From positions 1 through 64,000 of the forward strand of contig DDUL01000004.1 of the NCBI GenBank assembly GCA_002344785.1: a stretch of DNA of 64,000 bases, written 5' to 3'. Source of the stretch: Bdellovibrionaceae bacterium UBA2339. GTDB lineage: Bacteria; Bdellovibrionota; Bdellovibrionia; Bdellovibrionales; JAMPXM01. The position numbers and the translations under genes were made by a program. The stretch's first letter is position 1, and every line of letters starts with the position of its first letter. The notes below the pieces were generated by a model, which saw only the letters and a list, made by a program, of their open reading frames with translations, made no database searches and was not told the DNA's origin. Positions 26,007-34,407 of this stretch are shown in pieces.

Positions 26007-27050
26007 GTGAAAGCTCAAGATCAAGATCGCGGCTTGCGCACGGTGAATCCGCGTATGCAACGAATCCTCGCGGCTTGCGATACCGTGGCGACAAGTCGCG
26101 CGTCAGTTTTGATTCTCGGCGAATCGGGTACAGGCAAGGAGCTGCTGGCCCGCTACATTCATCAACGAAGTCAGCGGCGTCATCGTAAGATGGCGGCGAT
26201 CAATTGCGCCGCTGTTCCGGCTGGTCTTTTGGAAAGTGAATTGTTTGGACACGAGAAGGGATCCTTCACGGGTGCCCATCAGCGAAAGCTCGGGAAGTTT
26301 GAGTTGGCTCATCACAGCACGCTGCTCTTGGATGAAGTCAGTGAAATGCCGTTGGATCTGCAAGCCAAGCTATTGCGAGTCTTGCAGGAGGGCGAAATCG
26401 AAAGAGTCGGCGGCCAGGAGAGCCTGCATGTCGATGTGCGGATCATCGCCACCGCCAATCGCGACATTGATCAGCTTGTGGCCGACGGGAAGTTTCGCGA
26501 GGACTTGTTTTATCGTTTGAACGTCGTGCCCATTCAGATCCCGCCGCTTCGAGAGAGGCCAGATGATGTTCTCCACCTCGCGCATTTGTTTACGGAGATT
26601 TTTGCCCAGCGGGCGCAGCGTGAGAAGCCGCAATGGTCGGACTCGGCAATTGAAAAGCTCCTTGCATGGCATTGGCCAGGAAATGTGCGCGAGCTTGAAA
26701 ATGTGATCGAGAGAATCGTGTTGTTTCATGCCGGTCAAAAGATCGAGGCTCAAGAGCTGAATTTCAATTCCGCTTCGAAGTCGTCGACTTCACTTCAGAT
26801 GAAGACGGAAGCGGACGCTCAGCGATCGGAAGCTCAGATTGATCCCGGGCTTGTGCAAGTTCGCGTCGGCATGAGTGTCGCGGATGCTGAGCGTGAACTG
26901 ATTCGCAAAACTTTGGAGCACACGCGCTACAACCGCACGAAGGCGGCGGCCTTGTTGGGACTATCAGTACGGACTTTGCGTAATAAACTGCACGAGTATG
27001 GTTGGATGAGTCAGTCAGAAAGCGAGGTTCAGCATGTCGGATCTCTTTGA
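26007..27050 (+). CDS. Sigma-54-dependent activator without receiver domain
   Basis: A 347-residue AAA+ activator. Residues 15-245 are the sigma-54 interaction domain: Walker A GESGTGKE (38-45), the sigma-54-contacting loop GSFTGA (85-90, usually GAFTGA), Walker B LLLDE near 108, and FREDLFYRLNV with the arginine finger region. A Fis-type helix-turn-helix (NRTKAAALLGLSVRTLRNKL) is near the C-terminus. No N-terminal receiver is present, only about 15 residues. GTG 26007 is set by AGGAGG at 25995-26000. It overlaps flgB by 17 bases, so it is co-transcribed with flagellar genes and is probably their FlrC/FlbD-like regulator. Confidence 0.9.
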   Translation: MKAQDQDRGLRTVNPRMQRILAACDTVATSRASVLILGESGTGKELLARYIHQRSQRRHRKMAAINCAAVPAGLLESELFGHEKGSFTGAHQRKLGKFELAHHSTLLLDEVSEMPLDLQAKLLRVLQEGEIERVGGQESLHVDVRIIATANRDIDQLVADGKFREDLFYRLNVVPIQIPPLRERPDDVLHLAHLFTEIFAQRAQREKPQWSDSAIEKLLAWHWPGNVRELENVIERIVLFHAGQKIEAQELNFNSASKSSTSLQMKTEADAQRSEAQIDPGLVQVRVGMSVADAERELIRKTLEHTRYNRTKAAALLGLSVRTLRNKLHEYGWMSQSESEVQHVGSL

Positions 27051-27450
27051 CCGCACCACGCGAGCGTTGGGGTCAGCAGCGAATTTTCGGCAGATGCGAC
27101 ACAATGTCATCTCGTCGAACGTCGCCAATGCCGACACGCCCGGGTACCAAGCTAAGAAGCTGGAGTTCGAAGACTCATTGGCGCGTGCGATTCGGACTGA
27201 GGCCTCGGGAGCCGAGCCGACGGCTGTCGAAACCGGACATTTCGCTACAGGACCTGGTGCAATCTCGCGAACTCAGGCCGATGTGTTTGAGAACCCGGAC
27301 GCGGAACCCGTTGGCTTGGATGGCAACACCGTCAATGTCGAACGAGAGATGGCGGGCCTGGTTGAGAACTCGATCATGTATAAAGCTGCGATTCAGCTCA
27401 TCAACAAGAAGCTCGCCGCACTTAAATATGCCGCGAATGACGGACGATAA
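27034..27450 (+). CDS. flgB: Flagellar basal-body rod protein FlgB
   Basis: A 138-residue proximal rod protein. It carries the rod/hook N-terminal motif SSNVANADTPGYQAK and a C-terminal helix (VEREMAGLVENSIMYKAAIQLINKK) that pairs with it in the assembled rod. It is exported by the flagellar type III system and sits between the MS ring and the distal rod. The gene overlaps the end of the sigma-54 activator and is followed by flgC after 14 bases. Confidence 0.95.
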   Translation: MSDLFDRTTRALGSAANFRQMRHNVISSNVANADTPGYQAKKLEFEDSLARAIRTEASGAEPTAVETGHFATGPGAISRTQADVFENPDAEPVGLDGNTVNVEREMAGLVENSIMYKAAIQLINKKLAALKYAANDGR

Positions 27451-27464
27451 GCGGGAGGGCTAGA

Positions 27465-27902
27465 ATGGATATCTTAACGGGTATGCGAGTCAGTTCGAGT
27501 GGTATGGCCGCTCAGCGAACTCGAATGAACACGATTTCATCCAACATCGCCAACATCAACACCACACGAACTGTTGAGGGCGGTCCCTATCGACGTAAAG
27601 AAGTCATTCTTGAGGCCATTCCCGATGCGAAGAGTTTTGGCGAGATCCTGACCACGACGCCAGAAAAAGAGATTCATCGCGTGCAAGTCACCGACGTGGC
27701 GGTAGATCGCCGAGCTCCCATTCTCAAGTACGAGCCGGATCATGTCGATGCCGACGAAAATGGCTATGTGGCCTATCCCAACATCAATCTCATGGAGGAG
27801 ATGGCGAACATGATTCAAGCCACTCGTGCCTATGAGGCCAACGTCGCGGCGATGAATGCGACCAAAGATATGGCGATGACTTCGCTTGAGTTGGGTCGTT
27901 GA
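27465..27902 (+). CDS. flgC: Flagellar basal-body rod protein FlgC
   Basis: A 145-residue rod protein with the N-terminal SSGMAAQRTRMNTISSNIANINTTRT, the family motif YVAYPNINLMEEMANMIQATRAYEANV and a short C-terminal helix. With FlgB, FlgF and FliE it builds the proximal rod. It follows flgB closely and is separated from fliE by more than 600 bases, the largest break inside the flagellar cluster. Confidence 0.95.
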   Translation: MDILTGMRVSSSGMAAQRTRMNTISSNIANINTTRTVEGGPYRRKEVILEAIPDAKSFGEILTTTPEKEIHRVQVTDVAVDRRAPILKYEPDHVDADENGYVAYPNINLMEEMANMIQATRAYEANVAAMNATKDMAMTSLELGR

Positions 27903-28224
27903 TCAGCGCTTATCTTTTTTAAAAATATCCAGAGCCTTCGTTCGTCGGATCTTCAGTTTTTGAGTTGGGTCCGCGCCAAGCCACAGCGCTGGCGAGGCCG
28001 GCTCGCCGATGCATTCACCAGCCGTTTTGCGCGGTGTTTGAGCATGAACATTGATTTATGGCGGATTGTTGACGGGACTTGAACCAAGCCCGTGTTGATT
28101 TGTGTCAGAACATCGTCGGCCAAGATGAAGTAGATGATTGGTGAAGAAAATTGGCTGTGAATAGGTGGTATTTGACCTGAGCAGGAACGCCGATTCTGGA
28201 CCCAGGTCTAGCAACTTTAGTCCG

Positions 28225-28240
28225 TGGATTGGAGTTTGCA
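28225..28240 (+). promoter_or_regulatory. Possible sigma-54 (-24/-12) promoter for fliE operon
   Basis: TGGATTGGAGTTTGCA keeps the invariant GG and GC with the correct ten-base spacing and matches the TGG-N9-TTGCA frame of the consensus, although the CACG part is degenerate. A sigma-54 activator gene lies 1.2 kb upstream. The leader to fliE would be about 265 bases. Confidence 0.35.
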
Positions 28241-28394
28241 GAGATCTGAGATGGGAGTGCCCCAAGTTGATTTCGATTCTGAGTTTTTGGGGCCCAAAGA
28301 GCGGAACTGAAGAGCGGAAACCTTGATCTGGCGAGCGCGACTAGACTTCGAAGTGCTCGCGACTTGAGGGAGACGCGATAAGATAAGGAAAGCC

Positions 28395-28420
28395 CGAGGA
28401 TTTTCTGAGAAGAATCCTCG
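28395..28420. other. Hairpin in the fliE leader
   Basis: CGAGGATT (28395-28402) and AATCCTCG (28413-28420) form an 8-bp stem with a 10-base loop, 95 bases before the fliE start. There is no T-tract, so leader structure or an operator is likelier than a terminator. Confidence 0.5.
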
Positions 28421-28515
28421 CAAGCCGGGTGCCTGAGTGGGCTCGGATGTCTGCAGAAGTTTGGTTGGAAAAATGGGGACCAGAATGGTCGCCAAAAAGT
28501 GAACAGGACGGAACC

Positions 28516-28890
28516 ATGGATGGGTTAACGATCCGACAGGGGCAAAATCTTCTCAACACCGGTCGCACGGCCAGCGAAGTTCGTCAGGGCGATCTCGCAC
28601 CAGCGATGGGCTCAAGTTCTCCTTCTCCAGGCGGCGTAGCTCCGACGGGTGCGAATGGTCGCATCGACGGCGGCTCTTTCGCAAACGTGCTTCGCGATGC
28701 CATCCAAGAGACCAACGCCTTGCAAGTTGAAGCGAACCGCAAAGCCGAAGATTTGGCGACGGGTAAAACCACCAACATCACTGACGTCATGATGTCCGTT
28801 GAGAAGGCCGACATTGCTCTGCGCCTCATGACTCAAGTTCGAAACAAGATTGTCGATGCTTACCAAGAAATCATGAAGATGCAGGTCTGA
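28516..28890 (+). CDS. fliE: Flagellar hook-basal body protein FliE
   Basis: A 124-residue protein joining the MS ring to the rod. The C-terminal half has the conserved pattern FANVLRDAIQETNALQ, then TTNITDVMMSVEKADIALRLMTQVRNKIVDAYQEIMKMQV, typical of FliE. The N-terminal 45 residues are Gly/Ser/Pro-rich. ATG 28516 is preferred; an upstream in-frame ATG (28429) would add residues reading through the hairpin region. fliF begins 22 bases downstream. Confidence 0.93.
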   Translation: MDGLTIRQGQNLLNTGRTASEVRQGDLAPAMGSSSPSPGGVAPTGANGRIDGGSFANVLRDAIQETNALQVEANRKAEDLATGKTTNITDVMMSVEKADIALRLMTQVRNKIVDAYQEIMKMQV

Positions 28891-28912
28891 GCGCTGAGCG
28901 CCGAGGGGTAAA

Positions 28913-30562
28913 GTGGACGCACTGATTCGCAACATACTCAATCAATTCCGAGAGTTCTATCGTGGCCTGACTCCCACGAAGCGAATGTCGATCCTCGCCG
29001 CCAGTGTGATCGTGGCGATTACGGTCGGTATGATCACCCTCAGCATGTCTTCGGCTGATTGGGCGCCGGTGCTCACGAATATTCCGTCTGACCAAACCGC
29101 CGTCGTGGTCGACAAACTTCAACAGAAGAACATTCCATTTCGGGTCCAAGATGGCGGCAAGACCATCGTTGTGCCGCAGGAGCTTCTGCACTCCACGCAG
29201 ATGGCGTTGATGTCGGAAATCGGTTCTTCGAAGCTTGGCTCGATCGGCCTCGAGGTCTTCGACAAACAAGACTTCGGCACATCGACCTATGCTCAACGTG
29301 TGAACTTTCAGCGCGCTCTGCAAGGCGAACTGATGCGCGCGATTAACACTTTGGACGCCGTAAAGCGATCCAAGGTGATGCTGGCTTTGCCGCCCAAGAA
29401 AACTTTCTTGGAGGAAGGTGGCGAGGCCACAGCTTCTGTCGTGGTGGAGTTGCATCCTGGCAAAACACTCTCCGATGACCAAGTGCGAGGGATCACGCAC
29501 TTGGTGGCAAGCGGTGTCGAGGGTCTTGATGCCGACAAAGTGACCGTCGTGGACACGCGGGGCAAGTTGTTGTCGCGCAAGTCCGGATCCGGGTCAGGCG
29601 CCGACGCAGAGCTGGCCGAACACAAAGCCAAAATGGAAACAGATCTTGCGGGTCGGGTGGAAACCATACTCAGCAAAGTCGTAGGTCAAGGTAAGGTCGT
29701 CGCCCGCGTGAATGCGCAGTTGAATCATCGCAAGACCTCCACCACTGAAGAAACCGTCGATGCGGATAAAGCGGCTCTCGTTTCATCGCAATCTGACGAA
29801 GAGCGATTGGATGGCAATCGTACCAATGCGGGCGGTGTTGGCGGTGCTCGCGCGAATGTGCCTGGGGCCCAAGATGGTGGTCAGGTTGGTTTCAATCAGA
29901 CGATTCAAAAAGAACAAAAGACGCAAAACTACCTGGTGCCCAAAACAGTTCGCAACATTCAAGAGAATGCCGGATCTCTGGAGCGCTTGACGATCTCGGT
30001 CATCGTCGATGGTGTCACATCCATTAAAAAAGACGACCAAGGCGATGAGAAAGAGGAGTGGCAGCCTCGCACTCCGGAAGAGTTGGCGAAGTTTGAAGCC
30101 ATCGTTAAGAATGCCGTGGGATTCAACGAGACCCGCGGTGACTCGGTCAAGATCGAGACGATGCGATTTGAGAAAGAAGACTTCTCCGAAGCTGAGCGCT
30201 GGATGACGACGCTGGAGAGAAAAAAGATTCTCAACTCACTGCTTCGCTGGGTGGTGTTGGGTGGAATCGTCGGCGTGTTCTTCTTGATGGTGGTTCGCCC
30301 GTTCATGAGATGGGTGACGGACTCCTTCCAAGACACAGTAGAAGACCTCTTGCCTCGCACCATCGAGGAACTTGAAGAGTTGCAAAGCGTCGATAACAGC
30401 TTGCCAGGCATGACCAGCGCTCTTCCGATCCTCGAAGAGTCCTTAGATCCCGATAAGGCCGAGTCCGAGCTCTTGCGAGAGCGCATCATGGGTCTCATGG
30501 AAAAAGATGAAGAGAAGGCGGCGGGTGCCTTCAGCCTTTGGCTTGTGAGAAAGGACGGCTGA
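28913..30562 (+). CDS. fliF: Flagellar MS-ring protein FliF
   Basis: A 549-residue inner-membrane ring protein. A first transmembrane helix (about residues 24-45) is followed by the ring-building domains (DWAPVLTNIPSDQTAVVVDKLQ; SSKLGSIGLEVFDKQDFGTSTYAQRVNFQRALQGEL; RSKVMLALPPKKTF), a disordered Gly/Asn-rich part, the second helix (near 440-465) and an acidic tail that binds FliG. GTG 28913 is preceded by GAGGGG. It is the export and assembly base for the flagellum. Confidence 0.96.
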   Translation: MDALIRNILNQFREFYRGLTPTKRMSILAASVIVAITVGMITLSMSSADWAPVLTNIPSDQTAVVVDKLQQKNIPFRVQDGGKTIVVPQELLHSTQMALMSEIGSSKLGSIGLEVFDKQDFGTSTYAQRVNFQRALQGELMRAINTLDAVKRSKVMLALPPKKTFLEEGGEATASVVVELHPGKTLSDDQVRGITHLVASGVEGLDADKVTVVDTRGKLLSRKSGSGSGADAELAEHKAKMETDLAGRVETILSKVVGQGKVVARVNAQLNHRKTSTTEETVDADKAALVSSQSDEERLDGNRTNAGGVGGARANVPGAQDGGQVGFNQTIQKEQKTQNYLVPKTVRNIQENAGSLERLTISVIVDGVTSIKKDDQGDEKEEWQPRTPEELAKFEAIVKNAVGFNETRGDSVKIETMRFEKEDFSEAERWMTTLERKKILNSLLRWVVLGGIVGVFFLMVVRPFMRWVTDSFQDTVEDLLPRTIEELEELQSVDNSLPGMTSALPILEESLDPDKAESELLRERIMGLMEKDEEKAAGAFSLWLVRKDG

Positions 30563-30563
30563 T

Positions 30564-31613
30564 ATGACAGGTACCGCAGTTCGACTCAGCAAACCTGAAG
30601 CGATTGACTACACTCAGTTGCGAGGCTTTGAAAAAGCCGCGATCTTGGTGAATTACCTGGGTCCCAATGCCGCAAAGGTCCTACTGAAGCGTATGGACGA
30701 TGCCGACATTCGCAAACTTCTGACCGTGATGAACAAGTATCGCATCGTCCCGATTCATGTGACCAAGAAAGTACTTGAAGAGTATTACGAGCTGGTGAGC
30801 GAATCCGAAGACTACATCTTCTCGGATAAGGTTTCCTCAAAGGAAACTGTGGTCGATGCCTTGGGTGAAGAGCGTGCGCGTGGTGTTCTCGGACATTTGA
30901 ATGTGGCCTCGAGCCAACGGCCGCAACTTGAGTCGTTGGAAGCCGTCGACGCGAAGTCTTTGGCGAACTTCCTCATGAACGAGCATCCGCAGACGGTGTC
31001 CGTCATCTTGGCGCATCTTGAACCTGAGAAAAAAGGCGAAGTGTTGAAGCGCCTACCTGAGCCCTTCCAGGCGGAAGTGGTTCTGCGTATGGCCAATCTT
31101 GAGCATGTGGCCCCTGAGCTGATCCGCGAAGTCGATCGAGTGCTCAAAGAAGAACTCTCCAATGTCGGCACGACGGAATCGGCGGCACTCGGCGGCGTTC
31201 AGCCGGTCGCGGAGATGCTCAACGTCATGGATAAAAATACTGAGAAGGCGATCATGGCTCGGATCGAAGAGAAGGATCCGATTTTGGCCGAGGAGATTCG
31301 CAAGCTGATGTTCGTGTTCGAAGACATCGTCAAGATCGACGACAAGGGCATTCAGACACTGCTCAAAGAAGTTCCCAACGACAAGCTGCTGTTGGCTCTC
31401 AAGACGGCCAACGAGGAAATTCGCAACAAGATCTTCAAGAATATCTCGCAACGTGCGGCACAGTTGCTCAAAGACGACTTGGCGAACCTCGGTCCGTCGC
31501 GATTGTCGGACGTGGAATCAGCACAGGTCGAGATCGTCAACGTTGCTCGTCGACTCGAGGCCGAAGGCCGCATTTTGATTGCACGCGGCGGCTCCGAAGA
31601 CGCGATGGTGTGA
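30564..31613 (+). CDS. fliG: Flagellar motor switch protein FliG
   Basis: A 349-residue rotor protein. The N-terminal part binds FliF, the middle contains the EHPQTVSVILAHLEP motif region, and the C-terminal domain has FVFEDIVKIDDKGIQTLLKEV, carrying the charged residues that meet the stator, followed by KNISQRAAQLLKDDL. It starts one base after the fliF stop, so translation is probably coupled. The torque-helix pattern is intact. Confidence 0.96.
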   Translation: MTGTAVRLSKPEAIDYTQLRGFEKAAILVNYLGPNAAKVLLKRMDDADIRKLLTVMNKYRIVPIHVTKKVLEEYYELVSESEDYIFSDKVSSKETVVDALGEERARGVLGHLNVASSQRPQLESLEAVDAKSLANFLMNEHPQTVSVILAHLEPEKKGEVLKRLPEPFQAEVVLRMANLEHVAPELIREVDRVLKEELSNVGTTESAALGGVQPVAEMLNVMDKNTEKAIMARIEEKDPILAEEIRKLMFVFEDIVKIDDKGIQTLLKEVPNDKLLLALKTANEEIRNKIFKNISQRAAQLLKDDLANLGPSRLSDVESAQVEIVNVARRLEAEGRILIARGGSEDAMV

Positions 31614-31669
31614 TGATCGGCTGGAACTTGAACGAAGTGGCTTGAACGAGTGTAGGGAAAGAGGCAGGA

Positions 31670-32479
31670 ATGGCAGTACCAAATCGCGCTGTGCTTGATA
31701 AAGACGAAGCTCAACAGCGGGTGGTGAGTTACAGTCCGCGACAGTTTCCCTTTCACGCCGGACAAGCGGCCCACGAGTTCGTGAAGTTTCAGTCCAAGCA
31801 AGAGAATCCTGACTTTCATATCGATCGAGTCGTCTCGCAAACGAGCGGGATCGCGGAGTTGGAGCGCCAATCGCTTTCCGAACGCGTTGAAGCCGAGGCT
31901 CTGACGCGATTGAAGGCTCTGCAAGAAGAGGCCTACGCGCAAGGCTACGATCTCGGCCGGGATGAGGGCCGCGAGAGCGCTTATCGGGAAAAGCTCAAAG
32001 AATTGGATGACCGCCTCAAGGGCTTGGATCTTTGTGTGGCTCACCTCGAAAGCATCAAAGAGAACTTGGTGCGATCTCACGAGGCGCAGCTTGTGAAGCT
32101 GGCATTCGAAGTCGCCCGTCGTTTGATGATGGACGAAATCGATCAGAATCCGCAGAGAATTCTTCCGGTGATCCTGGCGGCCGCCGGCGAAGCCTCGCAA
32201 GAAGAGACTTTGACGATTCGACTCTCAGAGCGTGACTTTGCGTTTGTCGAAGACTGCAAGGTGAAGGTCGGCAAAGAGCTTCCTAAGGAATTTGAGTTTC
32301 TCAAGAAGTCGAAGCTTGAAGCTTCGCGAGATGTGGCCGACGGGGGTTGCATCGTCGAAACGAACTTTGGTCAAGTGGATGCGAGCGTGCAAATGCGCGT
32401 GGAGCGAATGTGGAACTCGCTCAAAGATCGTCTTCCCAAAACTGCAGATCGACATGAAGTGAAGGGCGAAGATGAGTGA
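31670..32479 (+). CDS. fliH: Flagellar assembly protein FliH
   Basis: A 269-residue protein with a Gln/Glu-rich coiled coil (about residues 60-135) containing the GxxxG-like AYAQGYDLGRDEGRESA, and the FliH/HrpE C-terminal domain with AFEVARRLMMDEI and DVADGGCIVETNFGQVDASVQMRVERMW. FliH binds the FliI ATPase as a stator stalk and ties it to the export gate. It overlaps fliI by eight bases. Confidence 0.9.
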   Translation: MAVPNRAVLDKDEAQQRVVSYSPRQFPFHAGQAAHEFVKFQSKQENPDFHIDRVVSQTSGIAELERQSLSERVEAEALTRLKALQEEAYAQGYDLGRDEGRESAYREKLKELDDRLKGLDLCVAHLESIKENLVRSHEAQLVKLAFEVARRLMMDEIDQNPQRILPVILAAAGEASQEETLTIRLSERDFAFVEDCKVKVGKELPKEFEFLKKSKLEASRDVADGGCIVETNFGQVDASVQMRVERMWNSLKDRLPKTADRHEVKGEDE

Positions 32480-33848
32480 GGCTTGGCCGCAATTGCCTCA
32501 AGAGTTGAACGAAGAACTTGAGCTCGATCTCGATCGCTATGTCACGGCTGTCCATCGCACTCAGGTCACGCAGGACTCAGGCAAAGTCACGCAGGTTGTA
32601 GGACCGATGATGTTGGGCTTTTTGCCCGGGGCATCCGTAGGTTCAACTTGCCGGGTATTTCCGGGTGGCCAGCGAGAGTCCTTTCTGGCTGAGGCGGTTG
32701 GCTTTCGCGATCGTGACGTGATTCTCATGCCTCTCGGTGAAATGCGCGGTGTGGGCTTAGGTAGCCGGCTCGTCTTACAGAGTGGATCGGCGACGATCAC
32801 CGTCGGCGATGAGCTGTTAGGTCGTGTTCTGGATGGCAGCGGCATGCCACTCGACGGGCGGGGACCGATTGAAGCCGAAGAAGAAGTCTCGATTTACAAT
32901 TCAGCTGTCAATCCGTTGGATCGAGAGCCGATTCGCGAGATCTCTGATCTTGGAGTGCGCGCGATCAACTCGATGATCACCGTGGGGCGCGGGCAGCGCA
33001 TGGGGATCATGGCGGGTTCCGGCGTCGGCAAGTCCGTGTTGATGGGCATGATGGCTCGGTCTTCGAATGCCGACGTCAATGTCATCGCGATGATTGGCGA
33101 GCGCGGTCGAGAGGTGAAAGAGTTCATTGAAGAAATTCTCGGGCCCGAGGGGCTGGCGCGAAGCGTGGTGGTGTGCGCGACAAGTGATACCAGCCCGCTT
33201 GTGCGCATGCGTGGCGCGTTTGTGGCGACGGCGATCGCCGAGTACTTTGCCGGACGCGGGCAACATGTGCTGCTCATGATGGACTCGGTCACTCGCTTTG
33301 CGATGGCACAACGTGAAGTTGGTTTGGCAGCGGGTGAGCCACCAGCTTCGAAGGGCTACACGCCCAGTGTTTTCGCGCAGCTGCCGAAACTTTTGGAACG
33401 TGCGGGATCCTTCCGCAATGGTGGCAGCATCACCGGACTCTACACAGTTCTCGTTGAAGGCGATGACATGAATGATGTTCTGGGCGATGCCGTTCGATCC
33501 ATTGTCGACGGACACATCGTCTTAGATCGCAAACTCGCGGCGCGAGGGCATTTCCCGGCGATTGACGTGCTGCCGAGCACAAGCCGGGTCATGCGCAATA
33601 TCGTGCCTCGCGAGTTCATGGATCTGGCCAAGCAAATGCGTGAAATGATCGCGGTCTATCGTGAGGCGGAGGATTTGATCAACATCGGCGCCTATCGAAG
33701 TGGCAGCAATCCGAAGATCGATGAGGCGATTCGTTTGCACGGCGCCATCGAAGAATTTCTGAAACAGGAAATTGAAGACGCCACGGGAATTGAAGACTGC
33801 GCTCGTCGCATGGTGCAGATTCTGAATACCGGACGAGGGCGATCATGA
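32472..33848 (+). CDS. fliI: Flagellum-specific ATPase FliI
   Basis: A 458-residue ATPase of the type III export apparatus. Walker A is GSGVGKSVLMG, Walker B lies in HVLLMMDSVTRFAMAQREVGLA, and GEPPASKGYTPSVFAQLPKLLERAG is the family signature. The N-terminal 30 residues bind FliH, and the C-terminal helical domain faces FliJ. It overlaps fliH by eight bases and fliJ by four. Confidence 0.96.
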   Translation: MSEAWPQLPQELNEELELDLDRYVTAVHRTQVTQDSGKVTQVVGPMMLGFLPGASVGSTCRVFPGGQRESFLAEAVGFRDRDVILMPLGEMRGVGLGSRLVLQSGSATITVGDELLGRVLDGSGMPLDGRGPIEAEEEVSIYNSAVNPLDREPIREISDLGVRAINSMITVGRGQRMGIMAGSGVGKSVLMGMMARSSNADVNVIAMIGERGREVKEFIEEILGPEGLARSVVVCATSDTSPLVRMRGAFVATAIAEYFAGRGQHVLLMMDSVTRFAMAQREVGLAAGEPPASKGYTPSVFAQLPKLLERAGSFRNGGSITGLYTVLVEGDDMNDVLGDAVRSIVDGHIVLDRKLAARGHFPAIDVLPSTSRVMRNIVPREFMDLAKQMREMIAVYREAEDLINIGAYRSGSNPKIDEAIRLHGAIEEFLKQEIEDATGIEDCARRMVQILNTGRGRS

Positions 33849-34387
33849 AGTTCAAGTTCTCCCTCGAGAAAGTACTGACTCATCGGCGACGGCTTGAAGA
33901 CGAAGCGAGACGTGATTGGATCTTGGCGCAGGCAAGAACTCAGGAGGCGATTCGCCGTCTCGAGGCCCTCTACGCAGAATTGGATGAGGCGCGTGCACGG
34001 CAGATTCAGACTCGGCAAGGCTCCAGCATTTTAGGTCAAGCTGCGGCGACCTTACAGGCCATGGATCAGTTTCTCGATGGGCAACGTGTCCGCATTGAGC
34101 GTCAGCGAGTGCAAGTGCGTGAGCTCAAAAGTGAAGAAGAACGATTTCAAGACCTACTCGCGCAACGCGCTCAAGAGCGCCGCGCTCTTGAAAAATTACG
34201 GGAAAGACGATTGCAGGAATTCATGGCGAAGATCGAACGGGCTGAACGTCTTGAAGTCGAGGATCTCAGCGTGATGAGGCACGGGCGATTTCAGCTCGGT
34301 ACTCGCCGGACGGCGAGCGCGGCAGCTGAAGGCGCGGCGGGCGCGAACTCTGGTCTTGCGGCGATGCGAAAAGCTGCGGGAAAATGA
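33845..34387 (+). CDS. fliJ: Flagellar export chaperone/stalk protein FliJ
   Basis: A 180-residue, mainly coiled-coil protein, starting MKFKFSLEKVLTHRRRLEDEARR as FliJ proteins do and rich in Arg, Glu and Gln. FliJ is the central stalk of the FliI ring and an escort for export chaperones. The last 30 residues are Ala/Gly-rich. ATGA overlap with fliI (33845-33848). Assignment rests on position as well as sequence, because coiled coils are weakly conserved. Confidence 0.85.
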   Translation: MKFKFSLEKVLTHRRRLEDEARRDWILAQARTQEAIRRLEALYAELDEARARQIQTRQGSSILGQAAATLQAMDQFLDGQRVRIERQRVQVRELKSEEERFQDLLAQRAQERRALEKLRERRLQEFMAKIERAERLEVEDLSVMRHGRFQLGTRRTASAAAEGAAGANSGLAAMRKAAGK

Positions 34388-34407
34388 ACCTAAGTTAGGA
34401 AGTATCC

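Larger units (their letters stand above)
27903..28515. other. 613-base non-coding gap between flgC and fliE
   Basis: No convincing gene on either strand. It holds a sigma-54-like promoter sequence (28225-28240), a hairpin (28395-28420) and a T-run (27913-27918) soon after the flgC stop that is not preceded by a clear stem. The length is striking inside an otherwise compact flagellar operon and suggests that fliE onward has its own promoter. Confidence 0.6.

Noticed and set aside
31352..32200. 282-codon minus-strand frame across fliG/fliH
   Set aside because: Antisense shadow of two well-defined flagellar genes.
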